Origin: a virus
Reading direction: 5' to 3' (one strand)
Length of the DNA stretch: 49,997 bases
Virus record (IMG/VR): IMGVR_UViG_3300042565_000181
Coordinates: 1-49,997 of that record
Shown here piece after piece: positions 7,615 to 15,880 of this stretch; position 1 is the first letter of the stretch, and each line of letters begins with the position of its first letter. The translations under genes were made by a program, and so were the position numbers. The notes under the pieces were generated by a model that saw only the letters and a list, made by a program, of their open reading frames with translations, had not been told where the DNA came from and did not search any database.

Positions 7615-7646
7615 GAATCCTTGGATTCCTCGGTCAACCTGGCCGA
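7615..7646 (-). promoter_or_regulatory. Scaffold leader with two inverted repeats, copy A
   Basis: Just before the scaffold ATG (7610) lie GAATCC-AA-GGATTC (7628-7615) and, upstream, a 7-bp arm pair TCGGCCA-GGT-TGACCGA (7646-7630) with one mismatch. Both recur at 46797-46828 in copy B. The GAGGA/AAGGA ribosome-binding sequence lies within or next to the first palindrome, so folding could hide it. P22 scaffold is known to autoregulate after transcription; an analogous control here is inference. Confidence 0.5.
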
Positions 7647-7678
7647 TACGGTTTTTACAAATATATCAGATATTTGGG

Positions 7679-8020
7679 CTAAAGACTAACTTCAGCCCAA
7701 CTCAATGTGCTTTCGTCCCAGCGATACTTTTTGTCATCAGCCGGAAGTGGAACTGGCGCAAGCCATTGGCAGGTTTCTTCTACCAAAGTCCAACTTGGGA
7801 ATGGCTGGGGTGAAATAAAAGCGTCTCTGGTGCTGTCATAGGTGTAGCCAATGCCAGCGTAGTTTTTGCGGATTCTTGCGTTGTAGGATGTGCGCTTGCA
7901 AATTTGGCTGCGGGTTTCGCCGTAAAACTGTTCCCAATCTTGGGACAGGTCGGTTTCATCTTTGCCAACAATGACTTCTGTAACGATGTTGTTTTCGTCT
8001 AAAAATGCATAGTGTGCCAT
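7679..8020 (-). CDS. Conserved aquatic-phage protein, tail-associated (copy A only)
   Basis: The product is 113 aa: MAHYAFLDENNIVTEVIVG... KRTSYNARIRKNYAGIGYTYD...DAFISPQPFPSW...KKYRWDESTLSWAEV. This pattern is very common in cyanophage and pelagiphage structural regions, usually near fibre genes. Function is unproven. It starts by a TAATG overlap with the Gly-rich gene, so the two are translationally coupled. Absent from copy B. Confidence 0.7.
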   Translation of the reverse strand: MAHYAFLDENNIVTEVIVGKDETDLSQDWEQFYGETRSQICKRTSYNARIRKNYAGIGYTYDSTRDAFISPQPFPSWTLVEETCQWLAPVPLPADDKKYRWDESTLSWAEVSL

Positions 8021-8952
8021 TAGAAAGTCACCGTTCCTGTTCCAGCAGTAAAGGTATAGACCTTGTAGCCGCCCGAAGTTACTGGGCCTGAGTACGTCAA
8101 TCCACCGCTAATGGTTGTAATGTCAGCAAAAGTGTCGGCGTACCGAATAATGACAATGCCTGAACCGCCGTTGCCGCCAATGTATCCAACAGTTGTGTTG
8201 TTTGCGCCATCGGTATTGCCAGCACCACCGCCGCCCGTGTTGACTGTTCCAGCGTTGGCTGGGTTTGCTGAACTTGCAGTGCCGCCGCCCCCTGCTCCAC
8301 CAGTACCGTTAGTACCGCCAGAAGCAGGTCTTCCCGCACCGCCGCCGCCACCAGCATAAGTTACAGACGAGCCGCTAATACTAGACGCGCTACCATCGCC
8401 GCCGTTACCGCCACTTGTAGCGGTTGCATTGCTACCTACTGCGCTAGCACCGCCGCCGCCAGAACCGCCGTCATCAAGAGATGTGCCAGCATTATTTCCT
8501 TGAGACGGAGATGTAGATGGCGTATTCCCAAGGCCACCTGAGTTTGTTGTAAGCGAACCACCGCCACTACCACCACTACCACCAACTCTGCCACTTGGTG
8601 GGCTACCACCGCTAGCGGAAGTTGCGTTGTAACAAGCACCAAAACCGCCACCAGCAGAGGTAATCGTGCTAAATACAGAATCAGAACCGTTGGTTGCGTT
8701 ATACCCTGTTGAGGTATCGCCACCTGCACCACCTGCGCCGCCTGCGCCAATTGTCAGTGTGTAGGGGGTGCCTCCTGATATGGCTAAAGAATTTGCTGTG
8801 CGGTAGCCACCAGCACCGCCGCCAGCGCCAGCATTTCCTGCGACAGACGCCCCGCCGCCACCGCCACCGCCAGCAACTACTAGGTAGTCAACGGCGGTTG
8901 GTGCTGGCAAAGCCGCAACGCCAGCCAAAAAGAAGTTTTTGGCGGCAAACAT
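8020..8952 (-). CDS. Glycine-rich tail adhesin-like protein (copy A only)
   Basis: The product is 310 aa from ATG 8952, which overlaps the preceding stop by one base; the in-frame start at 8988 lies inside the upstream gene. After a short N-terminus (MFAAKNFFLAG) and the DYLVVAGGGGGGG motif, residues about 35-265 are polyglycine-rich runs separated by short loops, then a beta C-terminus ending FTAGTGTVTF. Polyglycine sandwich domains occur in phage receptor-binding adhesins (T4-like gp38 type) and in Gly-rich tail proteins. A surface adhesin role is inferred. It has no counterpart in copy B. Confidence 0.65.
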   Translation of the reverse strand: MFAAKNFFLAGVAALPAPTAVDYLVVAGGGGGGGASVAGNAGAGGGAGGYRTANSLAISGGTPYTLTIGAGGAGGAGGDTSTGYNATNGSDSVFSTITSAGGGFGACYNATSASGGSPPSGRVGGSGGSGGGSLTTNSGGLGNTPSTSPSQGNNAGTSLDDGGSGGGGASAVGSNATATSGGNGGDGSASSISGSSVTYAGGGGGAGRPASGGTNGTGGAGGGGTASSANPANAGTVNTGGGGAGNTDGANNTTVGYIGGNGGSGIVIIRYADTFADITTISGGLTYSGPVTSGGYKVYTFTAGTGTVTF

Positions 8953-9413
8953 TATGGTGTGTACCCTTGGGCAATCGAGCCGTACCAATTAGTGCCATCA
9001 GCAATGAAGGTCAAAATGTCCATCTTGCCGGCCGTTGCTGTGATGGTTGGTGCGCCAGCCGTACCAAACTTTACGCCGGTAAATGTTGCTGTGCCGTTGC
9101 CAGTGGTTGCAGCCTGTTTGAGCAGCAGCACAAAGGACTTGCCAGCCGTAGCAGTTGGCATGGTGAATGTGCAGGCTGTGGATGCTGTCAAGGTTGCCGT
9201 TTGCACCGTGCCGTTGGTCAGCGCCAAGGTTGATGCGGTGGTCACCGTGCCGATAGCAACAACGGCCTCAACATAGTTGGTCACCGTTGGGTTGGTAAAC
9301 AGGCCGTTAACGCTCACCTTGACAGTTGCGCTGCTTTGCACAATCGGCAATACCTCAGTGCCCGCAAGGGGGACAGACGCGCTTGCTAGCGCAGAGATTT
9401 TCTTGTCAGCCAT
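8952..9413 (-). CDS. Tail/virion protein (MADKKISAL type), copy A only
   Basis: The product is 153 aa. The N-terminus MADKKISALASASVPLAGTE is a widespread opening of phage fibre-associated proteins. A small all-beta domain follows, ending ILTFIADGTNWYGSIAQGY, the same kind of ending as other virion proteins here. It is part of the copy A-specific block 7679-9880. Confidence 0.6.
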   Translation of the reverse strand: MADKKISALASASVPLAGTEVLPIVQSSATVKVSVNGLFTNPTVTNYVEAVVAIGTVTTASTLALTNGTVQTATLTASTACTFTMPTATAGKSFVLLLKQAATTGNGTATFTGVKFGTAGAPTITATAGKMDILTFIADGTNWYGSIAQGYTP

Positions 9414-9416
9414 TTA

Positions 9417-9581
9417 TCACTCCAAAAGAATTAAGCCGCCATCTTCTTGCACAAGATTGTCGCCAATTTCGGTCAAAAGATTGCCCTGCACCGTTGCACT
9501 GGCATACCCAGACAAAAGGGAAATAATGTTGCCAATACCTATGGCAACACCGTTCCGAATAGGGATGCCAAAGTAACTCAT
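9417..9581 (-). CDS. Small 54-aa protein (copy A only)
   Basis: ATG 9581 overlaps the stop of the 100-aa gene (ATGA). The product starts MSYFGIPIRNGVAIGIGN and ends QEDGGLILLE. The LLLE-type ending also occurs in the 282-aa fibre. Coupled start and clean codon reading support a real gene. Function unknown. Confidence 0.6.
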   Translation of the reverse strand: MSYFGIPIRNGVAIGIGNIISLLSGYASATVQGNLLTEIGDNLVQEDGGLILLE

Positions 9582-9880
9582 TGTGAGTTCATTGGTTTGG
9601 CGTACACCGTGCCGTCAGCAGACACTCTAATCGCGCTCACGCGCCATTGACCGCCAGTGCCTTGTGGCACTTTGAACGGAATTGGGGTAAACGGTGGGAT
9701 CGGTGTGCTGGATGTGGTGGCGGTAACGCCTTCACCCACCAAGACATAGCATGCTTGGTCAGACCAGACCACAACACCTTGAGGGCCAGCAGACCATGTG
9801 CCCGTCACACCAGCAGAGCCGGTGTACGAAATAGATTTGGCTGGAAAATCAGCATCTGCCAGTGGGTTAAGTAGTTCCAT
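9578..9880 (-). CDS. Small virion-region protein, 100 aa (copy A only)
   Basis: It begins MELLNPLADADFPAKS, followed by a compact beta-rich sequence with a WSDQACYVLVGEG segment and a Pro-rich loop (PIPPFTPIPF). No family recognised. It holds the position of the 89-aa protein of copy B (46853-47122), which also has a 'YIVLGG' strand, so the two may be diverged or replaced decoration/adhesin-type proteins. Confidence 0.6.
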   Translation of the reverse strand: MELLNPLADADFPAKSISYTGSAGVTGTWSAGPQGVVVWSDQACYVLVGEGVTATTSSTPIPPFTPIPFKVPQGTGGQWRVSAIRVSADGTVYAKPMNSQ

Positions 9881-9889
9881 AATGTTTCC

Positions 9890-10252
9890 TTATGCCAAAA
9901 ATTTAAGTTTGTACAAAGTGCGTAAATAAATCTCAACGATATTATCTATTAACTGTTGTAGTGATGAGTCTGATTTATCGCAGACAGTGTACCGAGCCGC
10001 TTCAATCTCAGCCAACGAGTCCTCTAGGAACTCAATGACGTTGCTCGTTTTCTTTGCCGAGTGCAGAGTGATCGGGCCGATCAAGCCGTGACGGCCTTGG
10101 TAGGCTTCGGCAAAATCATCAGCCGCACCAACGATGCGGTTATAAAAAATGTTGAGTGCTTCGTGCTTGCTAAAGCTGCGGGTGTTCAAGTGAACGCTGT
10201 GCGTCACATCACGGGCTAGAAACAGCAAGCCTAAAAAATCAGCGGGTTTCAT
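9890..10252 (-). CDS. Conserved helical phage protein, DUF5856-like, copy A
   Basis: The product is 120 aa: FLGLLFLARDVTHSVHLNT... FAEAYQGRHGLIGPI..., all-helical, with conserved His residues in HSVHLNT and GRHG. Similar proteins occur in many phages; I believe the family is DUF5856, but the name is from memory. The arrangement recalls a ferritin/DPS-like helical fold, without proof. The start overlaps the portal stop (ATGA). Copy B counterpart: 47132-47494. Confidence 0.7.
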   Translation of the reverse strand: MKPADFLGLLFLARDVTHSVHLNTRSFSKHEALNIFYNRIVGAADDFAEAYQGRHGLIGPITLHSAKKTSNVIEFLEDSLAEIEAARYTVCDKSDSSLQQLIDNIVEIYLRTLYKLKFLA

Positions 10253-12450
10253 TGTGGCATTCCCATTTGTTGTTCAGGTGGCATCATTTCAGGCTGGGGC
10301 GTCATTTCCATAGGCATGGATTCCTCACGCATCTCCGGCATCTGGTTCATCATGCTTTGCGACTCCATCGCCGCAGCAACCACGCCCATAGCAATGTCCT
10401 GAATCTGCTGCTCAGTCATGCCAGCCTGCACAGCGGCAATGCGCTTGGTTTCGGCTTCGTACAGTTTGACTTGCGCCTCAAAGTCTTTGCGCTCCATGTC
10501 TTGCATCTCAATGGACTTGCCCACGTTCTGGATCATCTGGTGCATCTGCTCCATCTCTTGACCCATCGCTTGCATCTGCTGTTGCGCCATTTGCAGTTCT
10601 GGATTGTCCTCGCCATCGGACATAAACTTCGGATCAATGGTCTTGGCAAAGCGTTTTGCCATCTCTTGAGCGCCAGGCCAGTCCATGTTCTTGACAAACA
10701 GATCGCCAGCCACAGCCCACAGTTGTGGGTTGCCTTGCAGCAGTTGGGCCATTGCCTCCAGCGCCTCTTGACGCTTGGTCGCGTAGCCTGGGCCGGTGGT
10801 AGCCACCACATCGTACTTGCCAACGCCAGGGTTGTAGATTTTCTCCATCACAATGCCGCGCTCGTCAACAATCTTGTTGACCGGCTGATCTTGATCAGGG
10901 TTGATCTTGACCATTTTTGTCTCGCCATCTTCACCGATGATGCGAGCAATGCGCTGGGTATCGTAAATCTTCGGGATCAAGTCCACAAGCTGACGGGCCA
11001 CGTGCCGAACACCACGGGCCAAGTTGTCGCCGTAGTGGTATGTGCCCACATCGCCCTCGCGCTGACGCGCAAGAATTGCTTTGCCGCTTCTCTCATTGGA
11101 ACCCATGCCCAAAGATGCGTTGTATTGGCCGGTTGTGGACTTAATGTCCTCAGATGCACCCGCTTTGGCTTGCAGCAGGCCGCTGGAGGCCATCGGTGGC
11201 TGTGCCCTAGCTGGCAGTGGCAAAACAGCGCCTTGGCCGTCTGTAACGTCTGGGTTGACCTCCAGATACGGCCAGTTGGTCGTATTTGCGGTCTTCCACT
11301 TGTCTTCGTAGCCCTCAAACTGCCCGCCGTAGCCGATAAATGGCGCTTTTGGCGCCAAGGCCAGCATCTCAGCTTCTTGTGAAACCCAGTAGTTGTACAT
11401 GCGCTGGGCATCCTTGGCGTTACGCACCAAGCCCGACACATACAAACGGCCATCAACCTCAAACTCGTTGCCAACGATGCGGATCACGGGGATGTATTTA
11501 CCCGCCCAATCGCGCTTCTCAAGGATTTCGTAGCCGTTGATCTTGCAGTACTTGACCTTTTGGCGGTCAGCTTCGCGGCTGCGCTTGGGCTTGCCATAGA
11601 TGGCTTTTAGCTGCTTGTCCTCGGGTGTGCCCTCAAAAGCGGTGATGTTGCCAGGGTACAGGTTCAGCGTAGCGCGGTCGTAGTCGATGTAGTAGTAGTC
11701 TGCAACGCGGATCGTGTCTTCGTTGAGCCAGTTGCTAATCGACTGGTCGCCTACGCCCAAAGATTGCAAAGTTGTAATGGGCGCTGCATCGGGGTACAAG
11801 CGCTCGTACTCTGCGCGGGTCAAGTCTTCGGTGATGAAACAATACTTGGCGTCCGCGCCGGTTGGGTCTTGGATCATTGGATCCATGTAGACCGAGAACG
11901 AGTTGCGGATGCGGCCAATCTTGATGTCTTGGTCAAAGGTGTTGTCATCACAGTACTCTGTGAGCAGGCGCAAGTAGCCTTCGCCGTAGGACACTTGGTT
12001 TTCGCAGGCCGTGTCGTAAGCCACATCGGCATCCGAGATGTACTCAATGTGCCGGATCATGCCGTTGAAAATGTCGGCGACTTCCACATCAGCGTTGTCG
12101 TCCACGGGGATGACTTTAGCGCCTGGGCGGTTCTGCCGCTGGTCGTTGGTCACCTGACGCACATGCTGCGGCAGCTTGTTGATTGTCAAACAGGGCCGTG
12201 CGTTGATTGTCTGACCCTGCACCGCGCCGCGAGTCGCCAGCACATCGGCGGGCCACTGCCAATGGTTGTCGGGCGAGCCGGCGTAGAACTTCAGGTCATC
12301 GACTTCATCTTCACGCGACTCAGACAGCGCCGAGACAGCCATGTCCAAACGCGAGCGTGCTGTTGCCAACACATCCGCATCGCTTTTATCTTTGGCCGAA
12401 CCACCAACAGCAACGGCTGCGGCGGCGACTATGCCTGTTGGGTCTGCCAT
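10249..12450 (-). CDS. Portal protein, P22 gp1-like, copy A
   Basis: The product is 733 aa from MADPTGIVAAA (ATG 12450), close to P22 portal (725). The in-frame extension to 12495 is rejected because it covers the upstream 45-aa gene. Typical P22-portal segments are SESREDEVDDLKFYAGSP, WQWP, RPCLTINKLP, NDQRQNRPG and the FNGMIRHIEY region. The Met/Gln-rich C-terminus (about 620-733) would form the long helical barrel. Copy B (47491-49677, 728 aa) is very similar except at the extreme C-terminus. The dodecamer forms the packaging vertex. Confidence 0.92.
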   Translation of the reverse strand: MADPTGIVAAAAVAVGGSAKDKSDADVLATARSRLDMAVSALSESREDEVDDLKFYAGSPDNHWQWPADVLATRGAVQGQTINARPCLTINKLPQHVRQVTNDQRQNRPGAKVIPVDDNADVEVADIFNGMIRHIEYISDADVAYDTACENQVSYGEGYLRLLTEYCDDNTFDQDIKIGRIRNSFSVYMDPMIQDPTGADAKYCFITEDLTRAEYERLYPDAAPITTLQSLGVGDQSISNWLNEDTIRVADYYYIDYDRATLNLYPGNITAFEGTPEDKQLKAIYGKPKRSREADRQKVKYCKINGYEILEKRDWAGKYIPVIRIVGNEFEVDGRLYVSGLVRNAKDAQRMYNYWVSQEAEMLALAPKAPFIGYGGQFEGYEDKWKTANTTNWPYLEVNPDVTDGQGAVLPLPARAQPPMASSGLLQAKAGASEDIKSTTGQYNASLGMGSNERSGKAILARQREGDVGTYHYGDNLARGVRHVARQLVDLIPKIYDTQRIARIIGEDGETKMVKINPDQDQPVNKIVDERGIVMEKIYNPGVGKYDVVATTGPGYATKRQEALEAMAQLLQGNPQLWAVAGDLFVKNMDWPGAQEMAKRFAKTIDPKFMSDGEDNPELQMAQQQMQAMGQEMEQMHQMIQNVGKSIEMQDMERKDFEAQVKLYEAETKRIAAVQAGMTEQQIQDIAMGVVAAAMESQSMMNQMPEMREESMPMEMTPQPEMMPPEQQMGMPQ

Positions 12451-12451
12451 G

Positions 12452-12589
12452 TTATTTCTTTTTCTTTGCTGCTTCACGCTTGACCGAATAAGCAATTGCC
12501 ACTGCCTGCTTCACAGGCTTGCCAGCAGCCACTTCAGCCTTGACGTTCTTGCGGAATGCTTCGGGTGTCTTTGACTTAACTAGCGGCAT
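12452..12589 (-). CDS. Small basic protein before portal, copy A
   Basis: The product is 45 aa: [20 protein letters not shown]..., ending in a Lys run, with a net strong positive charge. The stop sits just before the portal ATG. Nearly identical except at its tail to the 43-aa gene at 49679-49810. The pattern PEAFRKN...[16 protein letters not shown] is common upstream of phage portals. Function unknown; it may bind DNA or a head protein. Confidence 0.75.
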   Translation of the reverse strand: MPLVKSKTPEAFRKNVKAEVAAGKPVKQAVAIAYSVKREAAKKKK

Positions 12590-12590
12590 T

Positions 12591-13043
12591 TTATGTTCCG
12601 ATGTGCAAAACAGCGAAATTAATTTTTAGCGTGTCTGTGTACGCATTGCTGGACACGTTGCTTAGATTGACAGTAAATGCGCCGTCTGCCACGGTCACTA
12701 CTGCTATAACATACGCAAATGTAGCCGTTGCGCCAGACGCAATGTTGACAATAACTGTGTCTAAAGCAGACACTTGGCTGTTGGTGACAATAAACGCAAC
12801 TTCAGCGTTAGGTGCCATTTGCGCGTTTGTTGTGGTAATGGTGCCTGCTGACTTGTTTAATGTTACGCCCGAAGCCTTATTGCCCGTTTGCGTTACCGTT
12901 CCATACGCGCTATTGGTATAGCCTGTTTTTGAGGTTGCAAAAATAGATGTGCCGGTGATAGTTTGCGGGTCGGTAGCGCCAATAGTGCCCCCGTCAATGT
13001 CTTGGTCAAGGTACGCGACGCCGATAGGTTTGGTGAAGCTCAT
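12591..13043 (-). CDS. Virion-associated protein, 150 aa, copy A
   Basis: The N-terminus is SFTKPIGVAYLDQDIDGGTI, the same tag as on the proteins at 4649 and 43668, followed by a Thr/Ala/Gly/Val beta-rich body ending [10 protein letters not shown]. Probably a capsid surface or head-fibre protein; not proven. The right edge of the window carries the C-terminal 61 residues of a near-identical copy. Confidence 0.65.
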   Translation of the reverse strand: MSFTKPIGVAYLDQDIDGGTIGATDPQTITGTSIFATSKTGYTNSAYGTVTQTGNKASGVTLNKSAGTITTTNAQMAPNAEVAFIVTNSQVSALDTVIVNIASGATATFAYVIAVVTVADGAFTVNLSNVSSNAYTDTLKINFAVLHIGT

Positions 13044-13196
13044 TTACTTCTTCTTCGCAGTCTTGGCCGACTCTTTGAAGGCTTTGTTAGTCGGTGCGCC
13101 AGCGGTGCCAGGCTTACGCATCTTCTCGCCGCTGCCAGCTTTGATGCGCTCTTGCTTGGCGTTAATGTTTGCGTAAAGTCCAGGTTTTGTAGCCAT
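13044..13196 (-). CDS. Small basic protein, 50 aa
   Basis: ATG 13196, stop 13044-13046 abutting the next start. MATKPGLYANINAKQERIKAG... then Lys/Ala-rich tail (AKTAKKK). Strongly basic, likely unstructured. Small Lys-rich proteins of this kind are frequent between terminase and portal genes in aquatic phages. Function unknown. Confidence 0.65.
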   Translation of the reverse strand: MATKPGLYANINAKQERIKAGSGEKMRKPGTAGAPTNKAFKESAKTAKKK

Positions 13197-13198
13197 GA

Positions 13199-13462
13199 TC
13201 AGCACTTCCATCGTTTAAGGGCTGCTTTGGCACGCTCTGCGTCGCCTTTGGCGTTTTCAACAACGCCGCCCATTCTTGCACAAAAGGATGCCTTGCGGCC
13301 TGCGTCTGCCTTGGTCTTAGGATTCGGGGCTGGCGCTTTTAGATTGCTGCCAGTCGCAGCGTTGTACTTCTCACGGCCCTTGGCCGTCAGGCCAGCGCCC
13401 TTGGACACGGGCAGTTTTTCGCCGCGCCCGACAGATAGAGAAACACTTTTCTTAGTTGCCAT
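13199..13462 (-). CDS. Small conserved phage protein, DUF6321-like
   Basis: The product is 87 aa from ATG 13462 (one base before the terminase stop); the upstream extension lies in the terminase gene. The motif GLTAKGREKYNAATGSNLK and the end SFCARMGG...AALKRWKC are shared by many phage proteins; I recall the family as DUF6321. It is basic with two Cys and one Trp near the C-terminus, perhaps nucleic-acid binding. Function unknown. Confidence 0.7.
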   Translation of the reverse strand: MATKKSVSLSVGRGEKLPVSKGAGLTAKGREKYNAATGSNLKAPAPNPKTKADAGRKASFCARMGGVVENAKGDAERAKAALKRWKC

Positions 13463-13463
13463 A

Positions 13464-14990
13464 TTAAGACCCCATCCATCCTGTTGATACGCTGTCTCGA
13501 CTGTACGCACGGGTGACTTGCGTCCTGCCCCGCGCCTCTCTGTTAGCCACAGGAAACGCAAACGTCACGCAGATAGCGTCAGCCGCATCCGGTGAGGCTA
13601 GCCCCCGCGCCTTCATGTCTTTTTTCGATTCCAAAAAGATCGTCCCCCGTGAATCTGGCTTCATCATAGGCGAAATAAGGTCGGTTTTCAAGAACCGATC
13701 ATTCGGAATACTGGCCGTCTTCAGCCATTCCCGCATGTCGCCCCACATCTGCGCCCTCATATTTCCGTACATTATAGGGTTTTTGGCCTTGTTGCCAAAA
13801 TTTATTCCCTTGATCTTGTACCGCTGCTCTTTGAGCCGGTCCACGATGCCCGCCCCCAGCCCGCCCTCGTCGATCACCACCAGCGTGGGCTTGAACTCCT
13901 CAATTGCTTCAATCACATACCCGACCACCGTCATGGTGTCGTCGCCTCGGTGCCGGATGATCTTGACAATATCCCGCCCTTGCCTAATTGCAATCACCGT
14001 AGCGTCCGCCCCGAACCGCGCCGGATCGACCCCGATCACAATAGGCGCGCTCAAGTCCTGATACTTGACCCGTTTCATGGCCTCATCGACCGTGTTGGCC
14101 CCGATGAACTGGTCGTCGCCTGCGCTTGGGAACTGACCGTACACCTCGACGTGCGCTTGGCTTGAGTCCGGCCCGTACTCGTCGATGATCTGCTGGTAAA
14201 CCTGCTTGTCCGTCCCCTCGACCGTGCGGGCGTCCACCACCTTAGTGTCCCAAAAGTCGCGCTTGGAGTGGAAGGTCTCGTAGAAGTACCCCGTGTTGCG
14301 GCGCGGGTTGGAAAACGCAAACCAGAACCTGTTGGGCGTGTTTTCTGTAAAGAAGCCCGCCGTCACCGCCCAGATGGCGTCGTCGATACCGCTGGCCTCG
14401 TCGAAGATGACCAGCACACCGTCCATGTTGTGGACGCCCGCGAACGCGTCTGGATTCTCAGCCGACCACAGCCGGCCCTCAACGCCCCAGTACCGAGTGC
14501 CTTTACGCAGGTCGCGCTCGACCAACTCGGTCAGCCACTTGGCCGGTTGCAGGCTGGTTGCACTGACCTCAAACCAGTGGCTGTTCAGCCCCATCGCCAG
14601 CCACTTGGTGATCTCGGCCCAGGTCACCTTACGCAACTGCGATTCGCTGTTGGCCGACACGATGGTCGTCGAGCCGATCCGCGTGGTCAGCATCCAGATT
14701 ACCAGCCATGAGACTAAGGCTGACTTACCGATACCACGGCCTGACGCGACCGCTTCGCGCAAGGTGTCGAAGTCAATCTTGCCGCCGTTTTGCTTGATGT
14801 GCGCGGCGATGTCTTGCAGCACCTCGCGCTGCCATTTGCGCGGCCCACTGAAGTGCTCCAGTGGCGTACCCTTGACGCCCCAGGGAAATAAAAGCATCAC
14901 AAACGCCAGCGGGTTGTCCTTGATCTGGGGCGACCACAGCCGCGCCATCAACTCTTGTTCGTCTTCAGCGCTGTATTTGGTGGTTTGCAT
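13464..14990 (-). CDS. terL: Terminase large subunit
   Basis: The product is 508 aa. ATPase domain: Walker A SGRGIGKS (83-90), Walker B VLVIFDEAS (192-200), coupling-type SNPRR (227-231). Nuclease domain (RNase H fold): VIGVDPARFGADATVI with D322, LVVIDEGG with D374, and SPDAADA (466-472) supplying the third acidic position. It drives ATP-dependent packaging through the portal and cuts DNA. It overlaps the small-terminase gene by 26 bases. Only one copy lies in the window; the second would be expected beyond the right edge. Confidence 0.92.
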   Translation of the reverse strand: MQTTKYSAEDEQELMARLWSPQIKDNPLAFVMLLFPWGVKGTPLEHFSGPRKWQREVLQDIAAHIKQNGGKIDFDTLREAVASGRGIGKSALVSWLVIWMLTTRIGSTTIVSANSESQLRKVTWAEITKWLAMGLNSHWFEVSATSLQPAKWLTELVERDLRKGTRYWGVEGRLWSAENPDAFAGVHNMDGVLVIFDEASGIDDAIWAVTAGFFTENTPNRFWFAFSNPRRNTGYFYETFHSKRDFWDTKVVDARTVEGTDKQVYQQIIDEYGPDSSQAHVEVYGQFPSAGDDQFIGANTVDEAMKRVKYQDLSAPIVIGVDPARFGADATVIAIRQGRDIVKIIRHRGDDTMTVVGYVIEAIEEFKPTLVVIDEGGLGAGIVDRLKEQRYKIKGINFGNKAKNPIMYGNMRAQMWGDMREWLKTASIPNDRFLKTDLISPMMKPDSRGTIFLESKKDMKARGLASPDAADAICVTFAFPVANREARGRTQVTRAYSRDSVSTGWMGS

Positions 14991-15414
14991 TGGTGGCTTG
15001 GTTGATGTTCATGTCAGATACGTCGAGCGCGATCACGTCGATAACGCGCCGTTCGGCCTCGGCCAGTGCGCCGGTGATTGAGATGCGCTGATCTACGTCG
15101 ATGGTGATCGCCTGCTTGGCGACCCAGCCGTGAACGTGTTGCAAGATAGCCAGACTGGCTTTGGCGTCGCCTTCGGCGGCGGCTTGGTGCAGTTGCTGCG
15201 ACGCCGTGACTTCGCCGTCGGCTTTGCCCTTCATCGCCGCCATCTCTGCGATGGGGTCCAGTTGGCACAGTTGCCGGTATTCTTGGGGCAGCATGCCAGC
15301 AGCCAATGCGAGGGTGTCGCCTTTGAGGCCCAGCTTGGCGGCTTCGTATATGGCGTTTAAGCGCGCCTCAGTCGCTTTGACTTCGCGGGGCGCGTAGGGC
15401 AGTGAGTGAAACAT
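14965..15414 (-). CDS. terS: Terminase small subunit (probable)
   Basis: The product is 149 aa from ATG 15414, preceded by GGAG five bases upstream; the upstream GTG (15429) would overlap that site. The N-terminal half has a helix-turn-helix-like region (YEAAKLGLKGDTLALAAGMLPQEYRQL, residues about 23-50), the centre is helical, and the C-terminus ends VIALDVSDM.... Position directly before terL and a DNA-binding type N-terminus support the call. It would recognise the packaging site. Confidence 0.8.
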   Translation of the reverse strand: MFHSLPYAPREVKATEARLNAIYEAAKLGLKGDTLALAAGMLPQEYRQLCQLDPIAEMAAMKGKADGEVTASQQLHQAAAEGDAKASLAILQHVHGWVAKQAITIDVDQRISITGALAEAERRVIDVIALDVSDMNINQATNANHQIQR

Positions 15415-15578
15415 GGGTTCTCCAGCCACGGTAGCGTGTGCTTTGAGTTTACATTAAAAAAAATTTTGTTCGTGGCCCCTACGCCACCGCAGCGGCTAGC
15501 GCTCGGCCCTCCCTACCCCCCTCGATTTGGCAAACAGCTTTTTGGTTAGTAAGCACTCACTCACGCGTTAGTTTGACA

Positions 15579-15781
15579 TGTGGACAATGTGGACTTGTCC
15601 ACAGACATCGGCGGCTTGCATCGCTACATGCTATCGATTAAGGAGCAGACGCGCTATCGATTAAGGGGCAGAGTGTGGACAATGTGGACAACCTAAAAGC
15701 AAATGGTCCACAATGTCCACAAACCATAACGCGGGCTTTTTGACGTGGGCGAGTTGTGGACAATGTGGGCAATGTGGACAC
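15579..15781. repeat. Left cluster of DnaA-box-like 9-bp iterons
   Basis: TGTGGACAA-type boxes at 15579, 15588 (variant), 15674, 15683, 15755, 15764 (variant) and 15773 (variant). Opposite-orientation boxes are at 15595, 15704 (variant) and 15713 (variant). Neighbouring boxes abut exactly, giving 9-bp periodicity. TGTGGACTTGTCCACA at 15588-15603 is a palindrome with a 2-base centre. Confidence 0.75.
15630..15672. repeat. 20-bp direct repeat, two units
   Basis: GCTATCGATTAAGG followed by a/g and GCAGA occurs at 15630-15649 and 15653-15672 with one mismatch, 23 bp apart, inside the left iteron cluster. Each holds an ATCGAT palindrome. It could be a binding site for a second initiator or repressor. 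Confidence 0.75.
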
Positions 15782-15807
15782 CCCTGTTTTTATTGGCGGC
15801 TGCACAC

Positions 15808-15823
15808 GTAGGACGCGTCCTAC
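15808..15823. repeat. 16-bp perfect palindrome between iteron clusters
   Basis: GTAGGACGCGTCCTAC, followed 10 bases later by the inverted repeat ATACA-gttat-TGTAT (15833-15847) and an AT-rich stretch. The layout resembles an operator or an origin core between two arrays of initiator sites. Confidence 0.7.
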
Positions 15824-15880
15824 AAGCATTGCATACAGTTATTGTATACACTTTATAATTTTCATATCTTCAGTTATACA

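Noticed and set aside
12451-12495. N-terminal extension of the portal
   Set aside because: It is the coding end of the 45-aa basic gene read in another frame; both portals align from MADPTG.
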